A stretch of 55,259 nucleotides of DNA from contig JAAWGR010000011.1 of NCBI GenBank assembly GCA_022795445.1, forward strand, positions 1 to 55,259. The letters are read 5' to 3'. Made by a program: the position numbers and the translations under genes. The first letter of the stretch is position 1. Every line of letters starts with the position of its first letter. The notes under the pieces are model-generated. The model was not told the DNA's origin, ran no database searches, and saw only the letters and a program-made list of their open reading frames with translations. The stretch is from Oscillibacter sp. Its GTDB lineage: Bacteria; Bacillota; Clostridia; Oscillospirales; Oscillospiraceae. Positions 7,646-15,076 of this stretch are shown here, in pieces.

Positions 7646-8908
7646 TCAGACCGTTTCCACTGGGAGGCCTGTTAACCAGCGCCGTACCACATCAAAGGCG
7701 TGGTTTGCCGCCAGCCCCTGGATACGGTCGCGCCGCCGCCGCCCGAAATCCACCTTCCGGCAGAAGGTCCCCTCGGGAGTCGCAAGGCCGATGTAGACGA
7801 TGCCTACTGGCACCCCCCGTTCATCCGGGTCTGGTCCCGCCACGCCGGTGATGGATACGCCAATATCTGCGCCGGTAATCCGGCACACGCCTTCTGCCAT
7901 AGCGCGGGCAGTTTCTTCGGACACCGCTCCGTATGTATCCAGGGTCTCCTGCGGCACGCCCAGTACGGCCCCTTTCACAGAGGTCCAGTAGCTCACCACA
8001 CCGCCCCGGTAGACGGCAGAGGCTCCTGGGATGGCCGTCATGCGTTCCGCGACCAGGCCGCCGGTACAGCTCTCGGCGGTGGCAAGGGTCAAGCCTTTCA
8101 GGAGCAGCAGGCTGTGGCAGCACTCTGCCAGCCCGGAGACATCGACGCCGTAAACGACATCCCCCAGAGTTTCGCAAACCAGATCCCATACAGGGTTCAG
8201 CATCGCTTGGGCTTCTTCCTCGGTTGCGGCTTTGGCGGTAGCCCGGAGGCGGACTTCACCGGGCTTGGCGTAGGTGGCAAGGGTGGGATTTGTCATATGG
8301 GCCATTTTTTCGTGGAGCAGCTCGTCGATGGAGCTCTCCCCCATGCCGAAGGTCATGATATCCCGGGAGACGATCACCTCCTTGGACAGTTTGCGCAGGT
8401 AAGGTTCTCCGCACCGGCGGAGCATGGTGGTCATTTCATGGGGCGGGCCGGGGAACATGAGGACGTGGACGCCCTCGCACTCGAAGGCGCAGCCTGGGGC
8501 GGTACCGACAGGGTTGTCGAACACGGTACAGCCTTCAGGGAGTTCGGCCTGCTGGGTGTTGTTCTCCGGCATCGGGACATGGAGAGCGGATTCATAAAAG
8601 GTCCGGATGTCGTCCAGAATGTCCGGATGGAGCGTCAGTTTTTGGTGGAAGGTTTCGCAGATTGTCTGCTTGGTGAGGTCGTCATAAGTGGGGCCAAGGC
8701 CGCCGGTTGTGATAATGATGTCTGCCCGGCGGCGGGCGATGTCCAGGGCTTCCCGGAGGCGGTCGGGATTGTCGCCCACAACGGTGTGCCAGAAGACGTT
8801 GATCCCCAGTGTGGAGAGGCTTTCAGAGAGCACTTGGGCGTTGGTATTGGCGATGTTGCCGAGGAGCAGTTCCGTCCCTACGGCGATGATTTCAGCAGTA
8901 TGTGACAT
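7646..8908 (-). CDS. cinA: CinA, competence/damage-inducible protein with PncC domain
   Basis: A 420-residue two-domain protein. The N-terminal molybdopterin-binding-like (COG1058) domain, about 1-170, has AEIIAVGTELLLG, TTGGLGPTYDDLT and NPVGTAPGC. The C-terminal PncC-type nicotinamide-nucleotide amidohydrolase domain, about 255-415, has ATAESCTGGLVAERMT and SITGVAGPDPDE. CinA takes part in pyridine-nucleotide recycling (ADP-ribose and NMN) and in many Firmicutes is associated with recA and competence. I use the ATG at 8908 (AAAGGAGG upstream); a longer frame from 8971 lacks support. It lies downstream of thiI and a small unknown gene on the same strand. Confidence 0.95.
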   Translation of the reverse strand: MSHTAEIIAVGTELLLGNIANTNAQVLSESLSTLGINVFWHTVVGDNPDRLREALDIARRRADIIITTGGLGPTYDDLTKQTICETFHQKLTLHPDILDDIRTFYESALHVPMPENNTQQAELPEGCTVFDNPVGTAPGCAFECEGVHVLMFPGPPHEMTTMLRRCGEPYLRKLSKEVIVSRDIMTFGMGESSIDELLHEKMAHMTNPTLATYAKPGEVRLRATAKAATEEEAQAMLNPVWDLVCETLGDVVYGVDVSGLAECCHSLLLLKGLTLATAESCTGGLVAERMTAIPGASAVYRGGVVSYWTSVKGAVLGVPQETLDTYGAVSEETARAMAEGVCRITGADIGVSITGVAGPDPDERGVPVGIVYIGLATPEGTFCRKVDFGRRRRDRIQGLAANHAFDVVRRWLTGLPVETV

Positions 8909-8954
8909 AGAGAATCCTCCTTTTCCTATCCATTTTTCTGTGGACAATGCAGCT

Positions 8955-9170
8955 TCAAGACTTGCTTGCAAGCCTTTTTGAAATCTTTATAAGAACATGG
9001 AATTTTTTCTTGTTTTTCTTAAAGCAGGTCTTTATCCTTCTGAGACTCTCGTCATAGTCCTCTCTGGCGTCAGATTTCCTCTGACTGATTCGATCAATTT
9101 TATCCGCCATGCGCAGAATCGCAGCCTCCAGGGCAATCTTCTTTTTCGTTACGGTTTCACCCAAACCCAC
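8955..9170 (-). CDS. Small basic hypothetical protein overlapping the thiI end
   Basis: A 71-residue, Lys/Arg-rich, probably all-helical protein. It starts at a GTG at 9170 inside the last codons of thiI, in a different frame. A GGAGGG lies six bases upstream of the GTG, and the 22-base overlap fits translational coupling. It ends 47 bases before the cinA start. I do not recognise the family. The good ribosome site and operon position support it; the unusual charge and lack of homology leave doubt. Confidence 0.45.
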   Translation of the reverse strand: MGLGETVTKKKIALEAAILRMADKIDRISQRKSDAREDYDESLRRIKTCFKKNKKKFHVLIKISKRLASKS

Positions 9171-10327
9171 TGTTCGCCCTCCAGGGACCGTGCAAGCAAA
9201 GCTTCCACATCCAAGGCGGCCTCTGCCGCCCGCACGTCTTCGACACGGGGCCGGGTTGCCGGGTGGCGGGGGGTAAATACGGTGCAGCAGTCCTCATAGG
9301 GCAGGATGGAGGTGTCATAAGTCCCGATCCGCTGGGCGGTATGGATGATCTCCACCTTGTCTATGCCGATCAAGGGCCGCAGGACCGGCAGGGTGGTAAC
9401 GTCCTCCGTAACGCACAGCGCAGCCATCGTCTGGCTGGCGACCTGTCCCAGGGATTCACCGGTGATCAGCGCTTTTGCGCCCGCCCGCTTGGCGATGGCT
9501 TCGGAAAGGCGCATCATGAAGCGGCGCATGATTAGAGTAAAATATTCTTCCGGGCAGTTTTTGCGGATTTCCTCCTGGATTTCCGTAAAGGGTACGATGT
9601 GTACCCGTAGGCGGCCGCACCAGGCGGTCAGGAGGCGGGCCAGTTCCATCACCTTATCCTGGGCCTGTTGGGAGGTGTAGGGCGGGGAGACAAAATGGAC
9701 CATTTCCAGCTCCACGCCCCGCCGGGCCATCATCCAAGAGGAGACTGGGCTGTCCAGTCCGCCTGACAGCAGGCTGACGGCATGGCCGCCCATCCCCACC
9801 GGCAAACCTCCTGCGCCGGGGATGGAAGGGGCGTGGACATAGGCGTATTTCTCCCGGATTTCCACGAACACCGTCAAGTCCGGGCGGTGGACGTCTACCG
9901 CGACGTTGGGGAACGCCTCCGCCAGCTCGCCGCCTACGGCCTGGGAAATCTGGATGGAGTTCATGGGGAAATTTTTATCGGCCCGCTTGCTCTCCACTTT
10001 GAAGCTCTTAGCGGCGGCAAAGGCGTCTGCCAGATATGTTTTTGCCGTCTCGACGACGGCCTCCACGGTCTTTTCGCAGGGCACCGCCCGGGCCACCGAT
10101 ACCACGCCGAACACCTGCCCGCAGGCTGTCCAGGCGGCGTCCATATCGCAGGATTCGCTGACCGGCTCCACGTAGATCGTACTCTGCCGGAGATAGATTT
10201 GGAAGCTGCCCAGCCCCTTCAGGCGGCGGCGGACGTTGGAAGTCAAGCGGTCCTCAAAGGCGCGGCGGTTTTGACCCTTCAGCACCACCTCCCCCAGTTT
10301 CAGCAAAAGGGTTTCGTTGTTTTTCAT
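9149..10327 (-). CDS. thiI: ThiI, tRNA 4-thiouridine sulfurtransferase
   Basis: A 392-residue enzyme that adenylates and thiolates U8 of tRNA (s4U) and can supply sulfur for thiamine synthesis. It has an N-terminal ferredoxin-like region and THUMP RNA-binding domain (about 1-170), then the PP-loop ATPase with SLLSGGLDSPVSSWMMARRG and the later ALITGESLGQVASQT motif. There is no C-terminal rhodanese domain, as in Bacillus-type ThiI, so a separate cysteine desulfurase would deliver sulfur. The ATG at 10327 has GGAGGG five bases upstream; a far longer open frame reaching 10675 runs antisense to nothing useful and overlaps the XRE gene, so I reject it. Confidence 0.95.
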   Translation of the reverse strand: MKNNETLLLKLGEVVLKGQNRRAFEDRLTSNVRRRLKGLGSFQIYLRQSTIYVEPVSESCDMDAAWTACGQVFGVVSVARAVPCEKTVEAVVETAKTYLADAFAAAKSFKVESKRADKNFPMNSIQISQAVGGELAEAFPNVAVDVHRPDLTVFVEIREKYAYVHAPSIPGAGGLPVGMGGHAVSLLSGGLDSPVSSWMMARRGVELEMVHFVSPPYTSQQAQDKVMELARLLTAWCGRLRVHIVPFTEIQEEIRKNCPEEYFTLIMRRFMMRLSEAIAKRAGAKALITGESLGQVASQTMAALCVTEDVTTLPVLRPLIGIDKVEIIHTAQRIGTYDTSILPYEDCCTVFTPRHPATRPRVEDVRAAEAALDVEALLARSLEGEQWVWVKP

Positions 10328-10424
10328 AAAGTCCCTCCAAAAAATAGTTGTTACAGGCATGATACCACATTCCGGTTCCGGGGGAAAGGAAAAAATATGC
10401 CGGAATTGCGCAAAGCGAACCTCT

Positions 10425-10754
10425 TCAAAGGTCGCCCCGCAGGAGGAACAGCTGCAAGACCTTCTCTGCCAAGCGCAGTTCCCGGGGGGAGCAGCGGTCC
10501 AACAGGGCTTGGAGGCTCCCCTGATCCACGGACTCCTCTCCTTCACCGAACAAGATATATTCCATCGAGAGGCGGGAGGTTTTGGAAACTTTGATGAGGG
10601 TGTCAATGGACATCTGAGAGGTCCCCACCTCGATCTGTCCGTAATAGCCTGCGCCGATATCTGCCAGTTCCGCAAATTGTTCCCGGGTGAGGTTGAGACG
10701 GTTCCGCTGCTTGCGGAGCCGCTGGCCGGCGGCGGTGCGCTCCTGTTTTGTCAT
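10425..10754 (-). CDS. XRE-family helix-turn-helix regulator
   Basis: A 109-residue protein with a lambda-Cro/XRE helix-turn-helix in residues about 12-66 (QRLRKQRNRLNLTREQFAEL, then GAGYYGQIEVGTSQMSIDTL) and a short helical C-terminus that may mediate dimerisation. The ATG at 10754 lies downstream of AAAGGAG; an earlier ATG at 10778 lacks a site. It is divergent from the recombinase-derived double-winged-helix gene at 11088. Between them is a perfect inverted repeat that could be its operator. It lies 97 bases upstream of thiI on the same strand and might share the transcript. Confidence 0.88.
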   Translation of the reverse strand: MTKQERTAAGQRLRKQRNRLNLTREQFAELADIGAGYYGQIEVGTSQMSIDTLIKVSKTSRLSMEYILFGEGEESVDQGSLQALLDRCSPRELRLAEKVLQLFLLRGDL

Positions 10755-10922
10755 GGATGATTCTGCTCCTTTCAACATGTTTTGTCACAGTCTATCCTTG
10801 GATCGAGAGATACAAAATATGCGAAAAGATATTGATTTTTGTTATTTTTTAGCGTATCCCGCAAGGTATAAAACCTTGAATCCCTTGCGCTGCAATAATT
10901 ACACGGAATTCGCAAAATTCAA

Positions 10923-10950
10923 GTTTTGTTATCAATAATTGTAACAAAAC
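10923..10950. promoter_or_regulatory. Inverted-repeat operator candidate
   Basis: GTTTTGTTA (10923-10931) and its exact complement TAACAAAAC (10942-10950) are separated by ten bases. Similar half-sites recur nearest the XRE gene (GTTTTGTCAC around 10777) and near 10835 (TTTTTGTTAT). The repetition across one divergent intergenic region points to a dimeric regulator, most simply the adjacent XRE protein. Confidence 0.55.
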
Positions 10951-11011
10951 GATTTGGAAAAATCCTGCAAATTCCGCCCAGACCGCTTGAAAACGCGAGG
11001 TGTCCAGGCGC

Positions 11012-11039
11012 TTGTTCGAGTCACGTGATTTGCTATACA
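11012..11039 (+). promoter_or_regulatory. Likely promoter of the recombinase-like gene
   Basis: TTGTTC at 11012-11017, a 16-base spacer, and TATACA at 11034-11039 give a near-consensus sigma-A promoter about 45 bases before the start codon, downstream of the inverted repeat. Confidence 0.5.
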
Positions 11040-11087
11040 AGTGTAACATGCAGGCGCGCCTTGTGCGCGACGGATGGAGGGTCCGTT

Positions 11088-12362
11088 ATGCAGGAATACG
11101 TCGTCAACCGCCCTGACGAGGGGGCTATGAACCGCATTTTAAACCAAAATCCCAGCACCGCAACCAAAACAATTTTACGTTTGGCGTGGCAGGCCGGGCT
11201 GCTGCGGGACGAGATTCAGCGTCTCACATGGGAGCAGGTGGATTTTTTAGACGGTAAAATTGTCCTGCCGGACCGGAGCGTTCCGCTGCCGGACGAGCTG
11301 TCCCAGTGGCTTTGGGCCCTGCGGGACGGCCGGGACCGGCGTTTGGAAACCGTTGTGCTGTCGGACCGGGACCAGAAACCGCTGACGCCCCAGTCCATCT
11401 CCCGCCTGGCGCGGACGGCCCTGGATAAAGAGGGTCAGGAAAAAGTCCGCCTCATTGACCTGCGGCATGATTTTGTTCTGCGGCAGCTGGAAGAGCATGA
11501 TTGGCAGTATGTTTCCCGGATCACTGGCGTCGAGGCGGCGGGACTGAACGTCCATTTTGCGGAGCACTTGGAAACAAAGCAGATTTCAACCCGTATTCAC
11601 CGGGAAGCGCCTATGCAGGTCGATGAGTTTGCACTGTGGAAGCTGCTGCGGGCAGAGGGCGTTTCACCCGCGGCGGTTACGCTGTGGCTGACGTGGCAGC
11701 TGGGGCTGCAATTGGAAGAGATTGTCGCCCTGCGCTGGGAGCAGGTGGATTTCCGGCAGGAAATGATTTTCCTGGAACGGGACCAGCTGGCGATGACGGC
11801 AGGGATCTCGGCGGTGCTGCGGGAGCTGCGGACGCAGGAACCGGAGGCGGAGTATGTGCTCACGTCGCCGCGGAGCCGGCAGCCCTATGACCGGACACGG
11901 CTGAGCAAGCTGGTGCGGGCGGCCCTGGTGAAGGCGGGGCTGGACGATTTGTCGCTGCGGGATTTGCGGATGGATTGCGGCTTCCGTACCGGAGGCGAGG
12001 GGAAGATTATGGCTTTTGTGCAGAAGAACCACGCGATTACGCGGAACGAGGTTATGGAACTGCTGCAAGTCTCCCGCACAACGGCGTATAACCGGCTCAA
12101 ACAGATGGTAAAGCGCGGAAAGCTTACCCAGGTAGGGGCGCGGTATTATTTGCCCGAGACCGTTGTGCCGCCGGAGCGGCAAGGTGAGGTGATCCTGGGG
12201 TATTTGGAGCGGGAAGGGTTTGCTTACCGCCAGGATATTGCCCGGATATTAGGGATTGACGCTTCCCAGTGCCGTCCGATTTTACAGAGGATGATGACCA
12301 TGGGGCAGATCATGCAGCAGAAGCAGAAGTACATATTGCCCCCGCTGACGAAGGAGGGGTAA
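11088..12362 (+). CDS. Degenerate tandem tyrosine-recombinase-like protein with two winged helices
   Basis: A 424-residue protein of unknown role. Residues about 25-165 and 190-305 each resemble the catalytic core of tyrosine recombinases and share the motif WEQVDF (48-53 and 217-222), so they look like an internal duplication. In the first half, Arg40 keeps box-I Arg and IDLRH (123-127) matches HDLRH with the first His changed to Ile. The Tyr position appears to be Phe157 (VHFAEH). In the second half Arg is Gln208 and no Tyr nucleophile is visible. Two winged-helix domains follow (about 310-358 and 365-418; SRTTAYNRLKQMVKRGKL in the first). It is probably a DNA-binding protein that has lost strand-exchange activity. 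The ATG has GGAGGG upstream; a longer frame from 10926 is not supported. Confidence 0.75.
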   Translation: MQEYVVNRPDEGAMNRILNQNPSTATKTILRLAWQAGLLRDEIQRLTWEQVDFLDGKIVLPDRSVPLPDELSQWLWALRDGRDRRLETVVLSDRDQKPLTPQSISRLARTALDKEGQEKVRLIDLRHDFVLRQLEEHDWQYVSRITGVEAAGLNVHFAEHLETKQISTRIHREAPMQVDEFALWKLLRAEGVSPAAVTLWLTWQLGLQLEEIVALRWEQVDFRQEMIFLERDQLAMTAGISAVLRELRTQEPEAEYVLTSPRSRQPYDRTRLSKLVRAALVKAGLDDLSLRDLRMDCGFRTGGEGKIMAFVQKNHAITRNEVMELLQVSRTTAYNRLKQMVKRGKLTQVGARYYLPETVVPPERQGEVILGYLEREGFAYRQDIARILGIDASQCRPILQRMMTMGQIMQQKQKYILPPLTKEG

Positions 12363-12388
12363 GGACTTAAAAAACACAGGTTTTGCAC

Positions 12389-12484
12389 GATATAGTTGAA
12401 GCACTTGAACATCCGCAAATTGCGGATGTTCAACCAGCGGGACAAAGACCCGCTGGACGGGCTTTGCCCGTGTTCCTCAACTAT
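12389..12484. repeat. Multi-hairpin dispersed repeat, copy 2
   Basis: Second copy of the 4323 repeat, and the better-paired one. Stem 1 is GAACATCCGC/GCGGATGTTC (ten perfect pairs), stem 2 CCAGCGGG/CCCGCTGG, stem 3 ACGGGC/GCCCGT. The outer arms ATAGTTGA (12392-12399) and TCAACTAT (12477-12484) pair perfectly over eight bases, closing the whole unit into a multi-branched structure. It begins 27 bases after the preceding stop codon. Confidence 0.88.
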
Positions 12485-12514
12485 GAAGTCATACACACAA
12501 CCGCTTACACGGTC

Positions 12515-12541
12515 CCTGGCGGCAGTTATACTGCCGCCAGG
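12515..12541 (+). other. Strong stem-loop in the 12.5 kb intergenic region
   Basis: CCTGGCGGCAGT and ACTGCCGCCAGG form twelve perfect pairs around a three-base loop. There is no T-run directly after it. It is one of a series of hairpins between the recombinase-like gene and arcA. Confidence 0.7.
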
Positions 12542-12544
12542 TTA

Positions 12545-12567
12545 AAAAGAATCATTCTGATTCTTTT
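12545..12567 (+). terminator. Possible terminator hairpin
   Basis: AAAAGAATCA-TTC-TGATTCTTTT is a perfect ten-base stem ending in four T. It could end transcripts from the recombinase-like gene, though the stem is AT-rich and the T-run is part of it. Confidence 0.4.
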
Positions 12568-12601
12568 CAAGTGTGTCGCCTATATTCTGGAATGACACTG
12601 C

Positions 12602-12635
12602 GCAGCCCTTCTGCAAAGGAGGGCTGCCTTTTTTT
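12602..12635 (+). terminator. Rho-independent terminator upstream of arcA
   Basis: GCAGCCCT (12602-12609) pairs with AGGGCTGC (12620-12627), followed by C and seven T. It isolates the arc genes from everything upstream. Confidence 0.85.
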
Positions 12636-12718
12636 AAAAAATGAATGAAAATCAAAAATCTTGGGATTCTATCTCCGAAAGACCCCACACGGTCAAGTGT
12701 GAAAAGGAGTGATCACTT
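12636..12718 (+). promoter_or_regulatory. arcA upstream region
   Basis: This short AT-rich stretch must hold the arc promoter. TGAATGAAAATCA (12642-12654) loosely resembles an ArgR (ARG) box, and CACAC-GGTCAA-GTGTG (12686-12701) is a small inverted repeat just before the ribosome site. Neither is a firm assignment; no consensus promoter stands out. Confidence 0.3.
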
Positions 12719-13945
12719 TTGGAGACGGGAATCCATAATACTTCCGAGATCGGGAGGTTAAAAAAAGTGCTCCTGCATCGCCCGGGAGCAGAGCTGGAAA
12801 ACCTGATGCCCGAATACTTGGAACGGCTGCTGTTTGACGATATCCCCTATCTGCGCGAAGCGCAAAAAGAACACGACGCATTCGCCGACTGCCTCCGTCA
12901 GCAAGGCGTAGAAGTCGTCTACCTTACTGATCTCGTCGTTAATTCCCTCACTTCGGACGAGGTCCGCAGAGACTTCATCCAACAGTTTCTCAATGAGTCC
13001 GGCGTACAGGACCAGCGTACCCATGAACTTCTCTCCGATTACTTGGGCAAGATGCCCGACAAAGAGATGGTTTCTGCCATGATGGCCGGCGTGCGCAAGA
13101 GCCAGCTCCGCCAGGAGAGCGGCAAGCTGGGCGATTACCTCTCCGCTGCGGAGGATGAATATCCCTTTGCCGTCGACCCCATGCCCAACCTCTATTTTAC
13201 CCGCGATCCCTTCGCCACAATTGGTACTGGTGTCTCCATCCATAAGATGCACACCGCTACCCGAAACCGCGAAACCTTATTCGGCAAATTTATTTTTGAG
13301 CATAACCCGGAGTATATGCACGCTCCCCGCTGGTACGACCGCGGCGAAGTCTCCTCCCTGGAAGGCGGCGATATCCTGATCCTCAGTCCGGAGGTCCTGG
13401 CCGTCGGCATCTCCCAGCGTACCCGCGGAGACTCCATTGACACCCTTGCGGAAACCATCCTTTCCTATAACAAGACGAATTTTAAGAAAATCTTGGCGTT
13501 CAATATTCCCAAGACCCGCTCCTTCATGCACTTGGATACGGTTTTTACGATGGTTGACCGGGACAAGTTTACCGTCCATCCGAATATTTTGAACCGCATC
13601 ACCGTGTTTGTTATGGAGCTGGATGAAAACCGCAAGATGAAGATTGAGCAGGAGGACGCCCGTCTGGAGGATATTTTGAAGGAACATCTTCGTCTGGATC
13701 ATGTGACCTTGATCCCCTGCGGGCAAGGCAGCGAGATCGATGCCGCACGGGAACAGTGGAGCGACGGCAGCAACACTTTGGCCATTGCTCCCGGCGAGGT
13801 TGTTGTCTACTCCCGCAACTATGTTACCAACCATTCCTTGGAAGATGCAGGCATTCGCGTCCACACCATTCCCAGCGCCGAGCTCTCCCGCGGACGCGGC
13901 GGACCCCGCTGCATGTCTATGCCTCTTTGGCGGGAAAATCCCTGA
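12719..13945 (+). CDS. arcA: Arginine deiminase
   Basis: A 408-residue cytoplasmic enzyme that hydrolyses arginine to citrulline and ammonia, the first step of arginine fermentation. Motifs in order: IGRLKKVLLHRPG, the active-site segment LYFTRDPFATIGTG, LEGGDILILSPEVLAVG, a histidine-containing MHLDTVFTM, and the C-terminal GGPRCMSMPL with catalytic Cys398. Length is normal. The start is a TTG at 12719 with AAGGAG nine bases upstream; no ATG fits. It is followed by argF and a YfcC-type carrier on the same strand. A carbamate kinase gene is absent, so the ATP-yielding third step must be encoded elsewhere. Confidence 0.97.
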   Translation: METGIHNTSEIGRLKKVLLHRPGAELENLMPEYLERLLFDDIPYLREAQKEHDAFADCLRQQGVEVVYLTDLVVNSLTSDEVRRDFIQQFLNESGVQDQRTHELLSDYLGKMPDKEMVSAMMAGVRKSQLRQESGKLGDYLSAAEDEYPFAVDPMPNLYFTRDPFATIGTGVSIHKMHTATRNRETLFGKFIFEHNPEYMHAPRWYDRGEVSSLEGGDILILSPEVLAVGISQRTRGDSIDTLAETILSYNKTNFKKILAFNIPKTRSFMHLDTVFTMVDRDKFTVHPNILNRITVFVMELDENRKMKIEQEDARLEDILKEHLRLDHVTLIPCGQGSEIDAAREQWSDGSNTLAIAPGEVVVYSRNYVTNHSLEDAGIRVHTIPSAELSRGRGGPRCMSMPLWRENP

Positions 13946-14059
13946 ACGCGGGGGCTTTTTTGAGGCTCCCGCCTCAAGCTCCGGCGCGGGGTCCCGCCCC
14001 ACACCCCGCAAGCCTTGAAAAAGGCTTGATCCAAATTCTAATTAAAGGAGAACCAAATC
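13946..14059 (+). other. arcA-argF spacer with hairpin
   Basis: The 114-base spacer contains CAAGCCTT-GAAA-AAGGCTTG (14009-14028), a perfect eight-base stem with a GNRA-type loop, preceded by GC-rich inverted segments. There is no T-run, so it is more likely an mRNA processing or stability element than a terminator. Confidence 0.55.
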
Positions 14060-15058
14060 ATGGCAGTTAATTTGAAAGGCCGCAGTTTCCTGACCCTTGA
14101 GGACTTCACCCCCACAGAAATCCGTTACCTTTTAGACCTTGGCCACGCACTGAAGGCCAAACGCCGCGCCGGCATTTGCGAACCCACGATGAAGGGGAAA
14201 CACATTGTTCTGCTGTTTGAGAAGACCTCGACCCGTACCCGCTGTTCGTTTGAGGTAGCCGCCACGCAGGAGGGCGCTCATGTCACGTATTTGGATGCTG
14301 GCAGTTCCCAGATGGGTAAGAAGGAATCCCTGGAAGACACGGCGAAGGTTCTGGGCCGGTTTTTTGACGGCATTGAGTACCGCGGCTATGCCCAGTCCGT
14401 TGTGGAGGATTTGGCCAAGTGGGCAGGCGTACCGGTTTGGAATGGTTTGACCGACGCCGACCACCCCACCCAGATTCTGGCGGATATGATGACGATTGAG
14501 GAGCATTGCAAGAAGCCGCTGAACAAAGTGAAGATTGTGTTCCCTGGCGATGTGCGGAACAATATGTGCTATGCCTGGATGATTGGCGCGGCGAAGATGG
14601 GAATGCATTTTGTTGGGCTTGGCCCTCAGGAGCTGGCAAAGGAGATGGATCACGAACTGGTGCAGCGCGTATTTGCGGAGGCCCGTAAGAACGGCGCGCT
14701 TTTGGAGATTACCGATGACAAGAACGCAGTTCGGGATGCAGATGTGATCTATGGTGATATCTGGGCCTCCATGGGTGAGGAGGAGCTGATCCCCAAGCGT
14801 GCGGAACTGCTTTCTCCCTACCGTGTGACAGAGGAGACCTTGGAGGCCACTGGGAATCCGGATGTGCTGTATCTGCACTGTTTGCCTTCTTTCCACGATT
14901 TTGAAACGAAGCTTGCGAAGGAGTGGAAGGACAAGGGCGTTGATATCCGGGAAGTTACGGATGAGGTATTCCGCAGCCGCCACAGCGTCGTGTTTGACGA
15001 GGCAGAGAACCGAATGCATTCCATTAAGGCTGTGATGGTTGCAACTATTGGAAAATAA
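14060..15058 (+). CDS. argF: Ornithine carbamoyltransferase
   Basis: A 332-residue enzyme. In the arginine deiminase pathway it runs catabolically, converting citrulline and phosphate to ornithine and carbamoyl phosphate (arcB role). Signatures are the carbamoyl-phosphate loop STRTRCSFEVA, the DHPTQ-like segment ADHPTQILADM, DVRNNMCYAWM, and the ornithine-site HCLPSFHD. The ATG at 14060 follows AAAGGAG. It lies between arcA and the YfcC carrier, so the catabolic role is favoured over biosynthesis; sequence alone cannot separate ArcB from ArgF. Confidence 0.96.
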   Translation: MAVNLKGRSFLTLEDFTPTEIRYLLDLGHALKAKRRAGICEPTMKGKHIVLLFEKTSTRTRCSFEVAATQEGAHVTYLDAGSSQMGKKESLEDTAKVLGRFFDGIEYRGYAQSVVEDLAKWAGVPVWNGLTDADHPTQILADMMTIEEHCKKPLNKVKIVFPGDVRNNMCYAWMIGAAKMGMHFVGLGPQELAKEMDHELVQRVFAEARKNGALLEITDDKNAVRDADVIYGDIWASMGEEELIPKRAELLSPYRVTEETLEATGNPDVLYLHCLPSFHDFETKLAKEWKDKGVDIREVTDEVFRSRHSVVFDEAENRMHSIKAVMVATIGK

Positions 15059-15076
15059 CAGGGGAGGGAAATCCCT

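Noticed and set aside
10328-10675. Upstream extension of thiI to a 508-residue protein
   Set aside because: The extra part overlaps the XRE gene in another frame, has no homology-like motifs, and a strong ribosome site sits at the internal ATG.
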